Shown one piece after another: positions 8,389 through 17,223 of a stretch of 64,000 nt of DNA. The stretch's first letter is position 1. Each line of letters begins with the position of its first letter. The notes beneath the pieces are model-generated. The model did no database searches and was not told the origin of the DNA. It saw only the letters and a list, made by a program, of their open reading frames with translations. The position numbers were made by a program, and so were the translations under genes. Origin of the DNA: Halobacteriovorax sp. (lineage in GTDB: Bacteria > Bdellovibrionota > Bacteriovoracia > Bacteriovoracales > Bacteriovoracaceae). The DNA lies in NCBI GenBank assembly GCA_002720865.1, contig PBIO01000014.1, forward strand, positions 1 to 64,000, in the 5' to 3' direction.

Positions 8389-9477
8389 ATGGGCCCAAGA
8401 GAACCTGTTTACTACGGTGACTATTTACAACTAGATAAGCTATTAGACGCACAGCTCCCTGAATCGAAAAAGATCGGCTCGGAGTGTCATGATGAAATGC
8501 TCTTTATTTTGGTTCATCAGGTTTATGAACTCTGGTTCAAACAAATTATCCATGAGCTTAAAAGTGTTTACTCAACCTTTGGTGAAAAAAGTGTTGAAGA
8601 GAAATCTCTATCAACAGTAGTTGCAAGGCTTGAGAGAATCAAAAAGATCCAAGGCCTGCTCTTAACACAACTTGAGGTCATGGAAACGATGACACCTATG
8701 GACTTCTTGGAGTTCAGAGATCTATTAATCCCTGCTTCTGGATTTCAGTCTGTTCAATTTAGAGAAATAGAAATTCTTCTTGGACTTGGGACCAAAGATA
8801 GAATCGCCGTTGATAGAGAGTATTTTCTTGGACGCCTAAGTGAAAAAGATAGGGCTAAACTTTTAAAGATCGAAGAACAGCCAAGCTTTTTAAAGCTACT
8901 AGAAGGCTGGCTTGAGAGAGTTCCTTTTACGGCCAATCAATCTTTCGATTTTTGGAGTGAGTACAATAAGTCTGTTGAAACAATGCTGACTCGTGATGAG
9001 AAAATCATCCGTGGTAATGAAGACCATTTTGGAAAAAAAGAAATGGAAGGTCAGCTTGCCTACCTTGGAATAACAAGGCAAACATTTGAAAGTTTATTTA
9101 ATGAAGATGTTCACAATGAGTTAATTGAGAAACGAGAAAGAAAGTTTTCTCAAAAAGCGACTCTCAACGCTCTTTTTATTCTTCTTTATAGAGATGAGCC
9201 TATTTTAAATCAGCCATTTAATATTTTGACCGCTCTTATGGACATAGATGAGAACTTTACAACTTGGCGCTACCGCCATTCAATGATGGCCCATCGTATG
9301 CTTGGGACAAAGATTGGAACCGGTGGCTCATCAGGGCATGAGTACTTAAAAAGAGCTGCGGAAAATAATAGGGTCTTTGTAGATCTTTATAATCTTTCAA
9401 CTTTCTTAATCCCAAGAAGTCTGCTTCCAGTACTTCCCGATGAAGTTAAGAAAGAATTAGATTTTCACTTTTCTTAA
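8389..9477 (+). CDS. kynA: Tryptophan 2,3-dioxygenase
   Basis: 362 residues. This haem enzyme opens the indole ring of L-tryptophan to give N-formylkynurenine, the first step of the kynurenine pathway. Family segments: YGDYLQLDKLLDAQ, SECHDEMLFILVHQVYELWFKQ, TPMDFLEFRDLL and the C-terminal WRYRHSMMAHRMLG followed by KIGTGGSSGHEYL. I chose ATG 8389 because GGAG lies six bases upstream. An in-frame ATG at 8377 has only a weak, distant AAGG. The gene is alone on the plus strand and overlaps the next minus-strand gene by 4 bases at its end. Confidence 0.95.
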   Translation: MGPREPVYYGDYLQLDKLLDAQLPESKKIGSECHDEMLFILVHQVYELWFKQIIHELKSVYSTFGEKSVEEKSLSTVVARLERIKKIQGLLLTQLEVMETMTPMDFLEFRDLLIPASGFQSVQFREIEILLGLGTKDRIAVDREYFLGRLSEKDRAKLLKIEEQPSFLKLLEGWLERVPFTANQSFDFWSEYNKSVETMLTRDEKIIRGNEDHFGKKEMEGQLAYLGITRQTFESLFNEDVHNELIEKRERKFSQKATLNALFILLYRDEPILNQPFNILTALMDIDENFTTWRYRHSMMAHRMLGTKIGTGGSSGHEYLKRAAENNRVFVDLYNLSTFLIPRSLLPVLPDEVKKELDFHFS

Positions 9478-9662
9478 AGGGCTTCGAACTTGGCCTTCAT
9501 ATCGGCCATCCACTTCATGCCCTCTTCTTTAGATTTGTTTTGGCTTTCTTTCATGAAGTCCGCATGATCTGTCATATAATGACTTTTCATTTGACCAAAC
9601 CAGCCATCGAAGTCTTCTGCTTCAAATTCTTTTTCACACATATCGCATTTCATTGATTTCAT
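9474..9662 (-). CDS. 62-residue putative zinc-finger protein in the kynurenine operon
   Basis: The protein starts MKSMKCDMCEKEFEAEDFDGWFGQ and continues MKSHYMTDHADFM. Cys6 and Cys9 plus two His (SHYMTDH) form a C2H2-like pattern C-x2-C-x18-H-x4-H, which could bind one zinc ion. The rest is Lys/Glu-rich and helical. It is the last gene of the minus-strand arm, 13 bases after kmo, and overlaps the kynA stop by 4 bases. I do not recognise a named family. A regulatory or stability role is possible but not shown. Confidence 0.7.
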   Translation of the reverse strand: MKSMKCDMCEKEFEAEDFDGWFGQMKSHYMTDHADFMKESQNKSKEEGMKWMADMKAKFEAL

Positions 9663-9675
9663 AATGACCTTTTTA

Positions 9676-11055
9676 TTAATGTTTATAACGATCTAAGCTT
9701 ACATCATTTTTATTTTGAAATGGTACTAATCTCTCATCGATTAGGCTTTCAGCTAATTTCCAATCGATTGAATCTAAATCAGTTTTCTCTACGGCGATTT
9801 CTTCAATTATATCCCATTGAATTTTTCCAGCTTCCTGAGCGTAAGAGTAAGGGATCAAAGTATAAACCACCATTCCATAGCGACTTCGAAACTTGTCTGG
9901 AAATCTTTTTTGAAGTTCATTTTCTACTTTTTTAAAGAATAAAAAGCGCTCATCCCCGACTTTATCCGACATCTCTTCAAAGTTTTCAATGGCCATATCT
10001 GCAATGGCATCTCCATTTGGCTTTTGATTTTTTGAATAATTATCAAAAGCTGCTTTCCAGTTGCCAGCACTTTGTTCAATACAATCCATTAAACAAGTAA
10101 CGTCTTCAAATCCTGCGTTCATGCCTTGACCAAAGAACGGGACGACAGCGTGAGCGGCGTCCCCTAAGAGGCAAATCCTATCAGAAAAGTTCCAAGGATT
10201 TGCCCGTACCGTACCGAGAATCCCTTGAGGATTCTCAAAAAAGTCTTCCTTATAATTTGGCATTAGGGGGATGGAATCTGCGTAGTTTTCGCTAAAATAT
10301 TTTTGAAGATCATCTTTTGTTTTTAAGTTTTCAAAAGAGTTCTCACCCTCCCTTGGAAGATAAAGAGTCATCGTAAAACTTCCATCTAGATTTGGAAGGG
10401 CCATAAGCATATGGTTGCCCCTTGGCCAAATATGTAGGGCGTTTTTTTCAATAGCGTAATCACCAGAGGTGGTAGCTGGCATAAATAGTTCTTTATAGTC
10501 AGCATTGATTAAGTCCATGGATTCTTTTGAATCAGGAATTAATTTTAAGAGTTCTTTTCTAACAGCCGAATTTGCTCCATCCGTTCCATAGATGCGATCA
10601 AACTTTTCAGTTCTTTCTATTTTACTTGGACCCGTAAAATATATTTCATCTTTATCCACATCTATCTTATGAACACTATGGCCAAAAATGATTTCAACTC
10701 CGGCCTCCTCGGCCTTTGTCATAAGAAGCTTATTAAGTTCTGCTCTAGAGACAGAGAAGTTACATTCGCTTGGATCTTTTCCATAGGGCTGGTAAGTTTG
10801 CTCACCCTCTCTTGAGTGCATCATTCTCCCCGTCACTGGAATAGTAAGGGCCAAAACATCTTCAAGAATTCCTACTTTTTTAACGGCATTTAATCCTCTA
10901 GAAGTAATGATTAAGTTAATCGAGCGACCTGCACCTAGTTCTTCTAAACGCATATCTGTGTTTCTTTCAAAAAGAATCACGTCTTCTCCGCGTTTTTTTA
11001 GAGTTATGGCCAGTAGTGAACCTACAAGACCTGCGCCAACGATTACACTAGGCAT
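9676..11055 (-). CDS. kmo: Kynurenine 3-monooxygenase
   Basis: 459 residues. This FAD- and NADPH-dependent aromatic hydroxylase converts L-kynurenine to 3-hydroxykynurenine. The FAD dinucleotide fold is at the start: IVGAGLVGSLLAITLKKRGE. The second FAD motif, RICLLGDAAHAVVPFFGQGM, is at about residue 290. A start at 11055 is preferred: it has AAGGAG seven bases upstream and overlaps the kynU stop by eight bases, whereas the longer frame opening at 11100 adds a stretch outside the family. The C-terminal hydrophobic anchor of eukaryotic KMO is not evident. Confidence 0.95.
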   Translation of the reverse strand: MPSVIVGAGLVGSLLAITLKKRGEDVILFERNTDMRLEELGAGRSINLIITSRGLNAVKKVGILEDVLALTIPVTGRMMHSREGEQTYQPYGKDPSECNFSVSRAELNKLLMTKAEEAGVEIIFGHSVHKIDVDKDEIYFTGPSKIERTEKFDRIYGTDGANSAVRKELLKLIPDSKESMDLINADYKELFMPATTSGDYAIEKNALHIWPRGNHMLMALPNLDGSFTMTLYLPREGENSFENLKTKDDLQKYFSENYADSIPLMPNYKEDFFENPQGILGTVRANPWNFSDRICLLGDAAHAVVPFFGQGMNAGFEDVTCLMDCIEQSAGNWKAAFDNYSKNQKPNGDAIADMAIENFEEMSDKVGDERFLFFKKVENELQKRFPDKFRSRYGMVVYTLIPYSYAQEAGKIQWDIIEEIAVEKTDLDSIDWKLAESLIDERLVPFQNKNDVSLDRYKH

Positions 11056-12334
11056 TCGCAAACTCCTTAAGCACTTGAACAAAATTAAAACAGTCTTCAA
11101 AAGAATTATAGAGAGGTATAGGAGTGGCCCTAATAATATCAGGTTCCCTAAAGTCGCATATAACGGCCTTATCCCCTAAAACTTTATTTAACTCTTTTGG
11201 ATTTTTCTTAAATCGAAGAGATAACATACAACCCCGAGTCTGCTTTCCTTCTTCATAGGGAGGAGTCATAATTTCAACAAAGTCTCCCACATTTTCTTTT
11301 AATAAAAATTCTAAGTAATTTGTAATTTTAATACTCTTAGCTTTTAAATTCTTTAAGCCAGCCTCATCGTATAACTGCATACTTGATCTAAGCGCTGCTA
11401 GCTGAAAGATAGGTGGATTACTTAACTGCCAGGCTTCAACTGTTGGGATTGGATCAAAGTTTGGACCCATCTTAAAACGAGTTTCTTTATTAGTTCCCCA
11501 CCAACCTTCAAATCTTGGGATATCTTTTTGCCCATGATGTTTTTCATGTACATAAGCAGCCGCAATTCCACCTGGACCAGAATTTAAATATTTATACGAA
11601 CACCAAACGGCGAAATCCACATTCTTATCGTGAAGGTCGAGTTCGATATTTCCAGCACCATGAGCAAGATTGAAGCCAACAAAAGCTCCATACTTATGCC
11701 CAAGCTCAGTAATAGTTTTCATATCAAAGCACTGACCTGATAAGTAATTACAGTTTCCAAGCATAATTAAAGCAAGCTCATCACCAAGCTCTTCAATCTG
11801 ATTAACAATATCTTCTTCGCGAACACGGTACTCACCTTCTCTTGGCCTTAATTCAACAACGGCCTCACTGGCATCGAAGCCATGAAAGCGGGCCTGGGAA
11901 TCCACGGCGTATTTATCACTTGGAAAGGTGTTATTCTCTATTAAAATTTTAAATTTAGATTTTGTAGGACGATAAAAGCTAACAAGCATTAAATGAAGAT
12001 TGCTTGTCAGTGTATTCATGGCCACAACTTCAGATGGCTTACATCCTGCTAGCCTTGATAAACTTTCGGTCACAAATTCATGATAGGGAAGCCATGGGTG
12101 CTCTCCTAAAAAATGTCCCTCAACTCCATACTTCCCCCATGAAGCAAGTTCGTCTTCCATAACTTTTCTTGTTCTATTAGGAAGAAGACCAAGACTATGA
12201 CCAGCAAAATATAAAGTCTCCCTTCCTTCAACGAGATCGGGAAAAGTAAATTCCTCTCTAAATTTTTTAAGAGGGTCCTCACTATCTAATTTCTTAGCTG
12301 CTTCAAGATTATTATGTTCAGTTGAATAGTGCAT
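11048..12334 (-). CDS. kynU: Kynureninase
   Basis: 428 residues. This PLP-dependent hydrolase cleaves 3-hydroxykynurenine (or kynurenine) to 3-hydroxyanthranilate and alanine. The PLP lysine is in AVWCSYKYLNSGPGG. Other family segments are YFAGHSLGLLP near residue 42, FNLAHGAGNIELDLHDKNVD and RFEGWWGTNKETRF. It follows the decarboxylase gene without a gap and overlaps kmo, so the arm is one transcription unit. The preceding gene ends GGAGAATAA right at the ATG, which serves as ribosome-binding site. Confidence 0.96.
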   Translation of the reverse strand: MHYSTEHNNLEAAKKLDSEDPLKKFREEFTFPDLVEGRETLYFAGHSLGLLPNRTRKVMEDELASWGKYGVEGHFLGEHPWLPYHEFVTESLSRLAGCKPSEVVAMNTLTSNLHLMLVSFYRPTKSKFKILIENNTFPSDKYAVDSQARFHGFDASEAVVELRPREGEYRVREEDIVNQIEELGDELALIMLGNCNYLSGQCFDMKTITELGHKYGAFVGFNLAHGAGNIELDLHDKNVDFAVWCSYKYLNSGPGGIAAAYVHEKHHGQKDIPRFEGWWGTNKETRFKMGPNFDPIPTVEAWQLSNPPIFQLAALRSSMQLYDEAGLKNLKAKSIKITNYLEFLLKENVGDFVEIMTPPYEEGKQTRGCMLSLRFKKNPKELNKVLGDKAVICDFREPDIIRATPIPLYNSFEDCFNFVQVLKEFANA

Positions 12335-13120
12335 TTATTCTCCTATAGAAACACTAATTGGCTTTAGCCCTTCTACCTCAAGACTGACTTCCATACCTGG
12401 CTCTAGTGCAACCGCCGCGGTCGCTGCCCCTGCTAAGACAAGGCAATCTGCTGGAATCCCTTTTCCCCTCGCTTCAAGTAATTCACAAAGCTGAATCACT
12501 GAAACCACCGGATCCCCAGAAATATCTACAGAGTTTCCTTCCTGGGCCACAGTTCCATTCACTGACATTTTCATATTTAAGTTCTTTAAATCAAGGTGAT
12601 TGAAGTCAGTAGTAAGCTCACCTAATATATAATGGGACGAAGAAGAGTTATCGGAAATAACATCTTCCATTGAGAAATATTTAAAGTGCTCATATCTTGA
12701 GTCTAAAATTTCTAATGATGCATAAACTCCAGAGCAGGCGGCCAAAACTTCTTCTCTTGTCACTTTTCCACTAAGTGGGGTTTTAATATGAAAGGCTACC
12801 TCGGGTTCAATCTTTGGATGAATTTTTCCTTTCATGGAATATTTTCCGCCGTTTTCCACCTGCATAACATCTGTAAGCACTCCATAAAGAGGAGCATCAA
12901 GATTCATCTGCTTTCTTTTTCCCTCTGAAGTAAGTCCCATTTTCATACCGATAACTTTTTCGCCATCAGCTTCCCGAAGACGGATTCCTTCCTCCTGAAC
13001 GCTATAAGCATCAGGTCTCGTAAGTCCCTCAATTCGATCAGAAAATTGGGTAACGGGGGCAGTATTTTTACGGGCCGTGTGAAGCTCGTCAGCAATAGAT
13101 TTAATGGTGTTTTGATCCAT
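12335..13120 (-). CDS. 4-oxalocrotonate decarboxylase / 2-keto-4-pentenoate hydratase family protein
   Basis: 261 residues of the fumarylacetoacetate-hydrolase-fold family. Metal-binding acids are expected in IHPKIEPEVAFHIK, with the following segments VYASLEILDSRY and DNSSSSHYILGE. In meta-cleavage pathways a decarboxylase (DmpH type) and a hydratase (DmpE type) are homologous. The cluster context, downstream of 2-aminomuconate deaminase in the pathway, favours the decarboxylase making 2-oxopent-4-enoate. I chose ATG 13120, with GGAG six bases upstream. The open frame continues to 13276 but would overlap the divergent gene. Confidence 0.85.
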   Translation of the reverse strand: MDQNTIKSIADELHTARKNTAPVTQFSDRIEGLTRPDAYSVQEEGIRLREADGEKVIGMKMGLTSEGKRKQMNLDAPLYGVLTDVMQVENGGKYSMKGKIHPKIEPEVAFHIKTPLSGKVTREEVLAACSGVYASLEILDSRYEHFKYFSMEDVISDNSSSSHYILGELTTDFNHLDLKNLNMKMSVNGTVAQEGNSVDISGDPVVSVIQLCELLEARGKGIPADCLVLAGAATAAVALEPGMEVSLEVEGLKPISVSIGE

Positions 13121-13190
13121 TCTTTTCTCCATAAATTGATGGTGGGATGTTATGTTTTTTAGGCTTTTCTTACAAGACCGGACGACGACT

Positions 13191-13820
13191 ATGAGTGAGA
13201 CGATCATTGATATTTCCCCTCTAATTAGTGAAAAAATCGCTGTTTTTCCAGGGGATGTTCCATATAAGAGAAACATGACGATGGATTTTAAAGAAGGTCA
13301 TCATTTAGGGCTTTCATCTATCTCAGGAACACTTCATTTAGGTGCTCATACTGACGCTCCAAATCATTATCATAAAGATGGAAAGGGAATGCATGAAAGG
13401 GACCTTGCTCTTTATTATGGAGACTGTCAGGTCATCGAAGTTAGTATTCCAAGAAGCGAAAGAATAAAGCCAGAACACTTAAGCGAGAAAGAAATTAAGG
13501 CCCCTAGAGTTCTTTTTAAAACTAATTCTTTTCCTGACCCTAATACCTGGAACTTAGATTTTAATTCTTTATCGCCAGAGCTTATTGAAGTGCTTGTTTC
13601 AAATGGAGTGAAGCTTGTTGGAATTGATACCCCAAGCGTAGACCCGGCCACAGATAAAGAGCTCTCAAGTCATTTAACAATTTACAAACATAACTTAGCA
13701 ATTCTTGAAGGAATTGTATTAACTCATGTTGAAGAAGGTCACTATAAGTTAATAGCTCTCCCTCTTCCATTAAAAGACGCTGACGCCTCTCCAGTTAGAG
13801 CAGTCCTCGTAAAAGAATAG
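13191..13820 (+). CDS. kynB: Kynurenine formamidase, bacterial KynB (cyclase) type
   Basis: 209 residues, the usual length for bacterial KynB. It hydrolyses N-formylkynurenine to kynurenine and formate with a metal centre. The metal motif HLGAHTDAPNHYH and the opening IIDISPLISEKIAVFPGDVP are diagnostic of the cyclase family. GIDTPSVDP and the late HLTIYKHNLAILEG segment also fit. I chose ATG 13191; a longer start at 13152 adds 13 residues (MFFRLFLQDRTTT) that do not fit the family, although it has a GGTGGGA ahead of it. First gene of the plus-strand kynurenine arm. Confidence 0.92.
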   Translation: MSETIIDISPLISEKIAVFPGDVPYKRNMTMDFKEGHHLGLSSISGTLHLGAHTDAPNHYHKDGKGMHERDLALYYGDCQVIEVSIPRSERIKPEHLSEKEIKAPRVLFKTNSFPDPNTWNLDFNSLSPELIEVLVSNGVKLVGIDTPSVDPATDKELSSHLTIYKHNLAILEGIVLTHVEEGHYKLIALPLPLKDADASPVRAVLVKE

Positions 13821-13831
13821 TTAGGAACGAT

Positions 13832-15262
13832 ATGGAAAAAATACTAAATTTCATAAACGGCGAATTAGTTGAACCAATTAGCGGAAACTATTTAGATAAT
13901 ATAAATCCTTCTACTGGCGAAGTTTACTCCCTTGTGGCCGACTCAGATGAACAAGATGTTAATAAAGCAATCGAAGCAGCTAAAAACGCATTTCCTGAAT
14001 GGAAAAAAACCACAAAAGAAGAGCGCGCCAATATTTTAAGAAAGCTATCTGCACTTATAAAAGAAAACTTCGATGAGTTTGTTAAAGCGGAAAGCACCGA
14101 TAATGGAAAGCCGCTAAAGGTTTCTGAAAATGTCGATATACCAAGAAGCTCTAAAAACCTTGAGTATTACGCTGATGAGATTTTAAAATTCGAAGGGGAA
14201 AAATTCTCTGACGAAGGAATGGGAGAGAATTATTTGGAATACTCCCCCATCGGGCCAGTTGTTAGTATCTCTCCATGGAATCTTCCACTTTACTTATTTA
14301 CTTGGAAAATTGCTCCGGCCTTAGCCGCGGGAAACACAGTAGTCGCTAAACCCTCTGAAGTAACTCCTATGACCGCTTATATGTTTACAAAACTATGTAA
14401 CGAAGCTGGACTTCCAAAAGGTGTCCTCAATGTGATTCATGGTCTTGGTCATAAAGTAGGAGACGCCCTTACAACTCACAAAGATATTAAGGCCGTGTCT
14501 TTTACTGGTTCTACGGCCACGGGAAAAATTATCGCAAAAAATTGCGGTGCCCATATGAAAAAGTACTCCCTTGAAATGGGTGGAAAAAATCCTAATATCA
14601 TTTTTGCCGACTGTGATTTTGATGAGGCCCTATCGGTTACCATGCGAAGCTCCTTTGCGAATCAAGGACAGATCTGTCTTTGTGGTTCCAGAATCTTTAT
14701 AGAAAGACCAATCTATGAAAAATTTAAAGAAGGCATGATTGAGAAAGCTAAAAAATTAAGACAAGGGGATCCACTTGACCCGAAAACTCATCAAGGGGCC
14801 GTAGTATCAGAGCCCCATATGAATAAGATTATCTCGTTCTTTGATTTAGCAGTTGAGGAAGGTGGAAAGATTTTAATCGGTGGTAAAAGAGCTGATCTAC
14901 CTGGTTTTTTTGTCGAACCCACTATCATAGAAAATCTTGCTCATGATTGTAGAACCAATCAAGAAGAAATATTCGGTCCCGTCGTCACCATCACTCCATT
15001 TGATAGTGAAGAAGAAGTCACTGAATGGGCCAACTCAACTGAATACGGTCTGTCCGCTTCTATCTGGACCAAAGACGATACAAAGGCCAGAAGAATGGCA
15101 TCGGCCATCGACTCAGGAGTTGTTTGGGTTAACACTTGGCTGATGCGAGATCTTAGAACTCCTTTTGGAGGAATGAAAGAGTCAGGCAGGGGCCGCGAAG
15201 GTGGAACCTATGCCCTAAAGTTTTATAGCGACGTTAAAAATATTTGTATAAAAAATAATTGA
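13832..15262 (+). CDS. 2-aminomuconate 6-semialdehyde dehydrogenase
   Basis: 476 residues of the NAD-dependent aldehyde dehydrogenase superfamily. The catalytic Cys is in NQGQICLCGSR, the catalytic Glu is in LEMGGKNPN, and the NAD loop is GSTATGK. It belongs to the hydroxymuconate/aminomuconate semialdehyde branch (ALDH8-like) judging from context: it stands between kynB and a RidA deaminase, with ACMSD two genes on. It would oxidise the unstable 2-aminomuconate semialdehyde before that cyclises to picolinate. GGAACGAT precedes the ATG, 11 bases after kynB. Confidence 0.9.
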   Translation: MEKILNFINGELVEPISGNYLDNINPSTGEVYSLVADSDEQDVNKAIEAAKNAFPEWKKTTKEERANILRKLSALIKENFDEFVKAESTDNGKPLKVSENVDIPRSSKNLEYYADEILKFEGEKFSDEGMGENYLEYSPIGPVVSISPWNLPLYLFTWKIAPALAAGNTVVAKPSEVTPMTAYMFTKLCNEAGLPKGVLNVIHGLGHKVGDALTTHKDIKAVSFTGSTATGKIIAKNCGAHMKKYSLEMGGKNPNIIFADCDFDEALSVTMRSSFANQGQICLCGSRIFIERPIYEKFKEGMIEKAKKLRQGDPLDPKTHQGAVVSEPHMNKIISFFDLAVEEGGKILIGGKRADLPGFFVEPTIIENLAHDCRTNQEEIFGPVVTITPFDSEEEVTEWANSTEYGLSASIWTKDDTKARRMASAIDSGVVWVNTWLMRDLRTPFGGMKESGRGREGGTYALKFYSDVKNICIKNN

Positions 15263-15271
15263 GAGAATATT

Positions 15272-15685
15272 ATGAGCGAAATACTAAATTCAAATACTGC
15301 CCCAGAACCAGTTGGTGCCTATCCCCACGCTAGAAAGGTTGGGAATCTCCTTTTTCTTTCGGGCGTTGGTCCAAGAGAAAAAGGAAAGACTGATATACCA
15401 GGTGTTTCTCTAGACGATGATGGAACGATTAAAGATTATGATATTGAAGCTCAATGCCATAGTGTTTTTAAAAACGTAAAGGCCATCTTGGAAGACTCTG
15501 GTTCTTCTTGGGAAAATCTCGTCGATGTAACTGTCTTTCTTACAAATATGAAAGATGACTTTAAAAAATACAACGAACTTTATAAAGAATACTTTAAAGA
15601 CTGCCAGCCTTGTAGAACAACAATAGAGATCAATTGCTTGCCAACGCCAATTGCCATTGAACTAAAGTGTATCGCCACAATCTAA
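15272..15685 (+). CDS. 2-aminomuconate deaminase, RidA/YjgF family
   Basis: 137 residues, one RidA-type domain. RidA proteins deaminate enamines and imines as trimers. The conserved region NLLFLSGVGPREKG, the substrate-binding Arg in CQPCRTTIEINCLP, and VDVTVFLTNM are visible. In the tryptophan meta-cleavage route a RidA-family enzyme releases ammonia from 2-aminomuconate to give 4-oxalocrotonate, and this gene sits exactly in that set. A general RidA housekeeping role is the alternative. It lies 9 bases after the dehydrogenase gene. Confidence 0.85.
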   Translation: MSEILNSNTAPEPVGAYPHARKVGNLLFLSGVGPREKGKTDIPGVSLDDDGTIKDYDIEAQCHSVFKNVKAILEDSGSSWENLVDVTVFLTNMKDDFKKYNELYKEYFKDCQPCRTTIEINCLPTPIAIELKCIATI

Positions 15686-15694
15686 GAGGAACTT

Positions 15695-16216
15695 ATGGGA
15701 AACTTAGCTGCATTTAATTTTAATAAATGGATTGATGAAAACCGCCACCTTTTAAAACCACCAGTTGGAAATAAATGTGTCTTTAAAGACAGTAGTTTTA
15801 TCGTCATGGTTGTTGGCGGCCCAAATGAGAGAACTGATTTTCATGTCAATATGACAGATGAGTTCTTCTACCAGCTAGAGGGTGACATTTTTCTACGCTA
15901 TATAAACCTAGAGGGAAAAGTAGACGAAGTTCACATCAAAGAAGGCGAAGTCTTTATGCTTCCTCGCTTAACCCCCCACTCACCTCAACGTTCAGCTGGT
16001 TCTATTGGACTCGTTGTAGAAAAGACAAGAGTTGAAGGTGAAGATATTGATAAGCTTCAGTGGTACTGTTTTAATTGCGAGAATAAACTCTACGAAGAAG
16101 AATTCTATTTAAATGATATAGAAAAACAATTTGGTTCCGTTTTTGCCAATTACTACGGATCAGAACACGAAAAATGTAAAAATTGCGGTCATCAAAACGG
16201 CAAAGAGTGGAAATAA
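15695..16216 (+). CDS. 3-hydroxyanthranilate 3,4-dioxygenase
   Basis: 173 residues, cupin fold. It opens 3-hydroxyanthranilate to 2-amino-3-carboxymuconate semialdehyde with Fe(II) and O2. The catalytic metal ligands are His and Glu in DFHVNMTDEFFYQLEGD plus His in LTPHSPQR. The bacterial-type C-terminal rubredoxin-like site is complete: CFNC and CKNC pairs. Its ribosome-binding site AGAGGAACTT is good. The stop overlaps the start of the ACMSD gene as TAATG. Confidence 0.95.
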   Translation: MGNLAAFNFNKWIDENRHLLKPPVGNKCVFKDSSFIVMVVGGPNERTDFHVNMTDEFFYQLEGDIFLRYINLEGKVDEVHIKEGEVFMLPRLTPHSPQRSAGSIGLVVEKTRVEGEDIDKLQWYCFNCENKLYEEEFYLNDIEKQFGSVFANYYGSEHEKCKNCGHQNGKEWK

Positions 16217-17223
16217 TGAAAGTAGATATTCACACCCATATTCTTCCTCCAGAAATACCAAAGTTTAAAGACAAATTTGGCTATGATGGATTTATCGAAC
16301 TTCACCACTGTGATTCCTGCTCAGCGGATATGGTTTCCGATACTGGTAAGTTCTTTAGAAAAATTGAATCCAACTGTTATGAAGCCGAGCCAAGAAAAAC
16401 AGATTGTGAAAAACACGGTGTAGACATCCAAGTCCTCTCCACTGTCCCTGTAATGTTCTCTTACTGGACCAAACCTAAGGACGGTGAATATGTCGCTCAG
16501 TTTTTAAATGATCATATTACTGAAGTCGTAAATAAAGATTCGAAAAAGTTTATTGGTCTTGGGACACTTCCACTTCAAGACCCAAAGCTCGCCATTAAAG
16601 AATTAGAAAGACTAAAAACAAATGGAATTCCCGGTGTTGAAATAGGATCTCATATCAACGACTGGAACCTCGATAATGAAAACCTTTTTCCAGTTTTTCA
16701 AGCGGCCGAAGAGCTTGGCATGTCCATCTTTGTTCACCCTTGGGATATGATGGGTAAAGATCGAATGGAAAAATATTGGCTCCCTTGGCTTGTGGGAATG
16801 CCAGCTGAAACTTCATTGGCCATTTGCTCTATGATCTTTGGGGGAGTTTTTGAAAGACTTCCAAAACTAAAAGTTGCCTTTGCCCATGGTGGAGGCTCTT
16901 TCCCCGCAACAATCGGAAGAATTGAGCACGGTTTTAATGTAAGGCCTGATTTATGTGCCATCGATAATAATATCAATCCAAGGGAATACCTTGGAAAATT
17001 TTGGCTGGACTCCCTCGTTCACGATCAAGAGGCCTTAAAATTTATAACAAACCTTATGGGCGAAGATAAAATTGCTCTTGGAACGGACTATCCTTTTCCG
17101 CTTGGAGAATTGGAGCCCGGTAAGTTAATTGAAAACTCAGAATTCTCAGATAAAACAAAAGCTAAACTTTTAGGTCTTAATGCCTTTGATTGGCTAGGTC
17201 TAAACGTAAAGGATTATAAATAA
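16216..17223 (+). CDS. 2-amino-3-carboxymuconate-6-semialdehyde decarboxylase (ACMSD)
   Basis: 335 residues of the amidohydrolase superfamily. It removes the carboxylate from the ring-opened product of the previous enzyme. Metal ligands are visible: the opening DIHTHILP, VHPWDMMGKDRMEKYWLPWL (typical ACMSD), FAHGGGSFPATIGR and GTDYPFPLGE. I chose ATG 16216: it overlaps the preceding stop by one base (TAATG) and puts the HxH motif at residues 5-7, as in the family. An earlier ATG at 16183 lies inside the previous gene. It also overlaps the next gene as TAATG. Confidence 0.95.
   Translation: MKVDIHTHILPPEIPKFKDKFGYDGFIELHHCDSCSADMVSDTGKFFRKIESNCYEAEPRKTDCEKHGVDIQVLSTVPVMFSYWTKPKDGEYVAQFLNDHITEVVNKDSKKFIGLGTLPLQDPKLAIKELERLKTNGIPGVEIGSHINDWNLDNENLFPVFQAAEELGMSIFVHPWDMMGKDRMEKYWLPWLVGMPAETSLAICSMIFGGVFERLPKLKVAFAHGGGSFPATIGRIEHGFNVRPDLCAIDNNINPREYLGKFWLDSLVHDQEALKFITNLMGEDKIALGTDYPFPLGELEPGKLIENSEFSDKTKAKLLGLNAFDWLGLNVKDYK

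Noticed and set aside
13121-13276. N-terminal extension of the decarboxylase-family gene
   Set aside because: It would overlap the divergent kynB region and lacks family residues; ATG 13120 has a GGAG at good distance.
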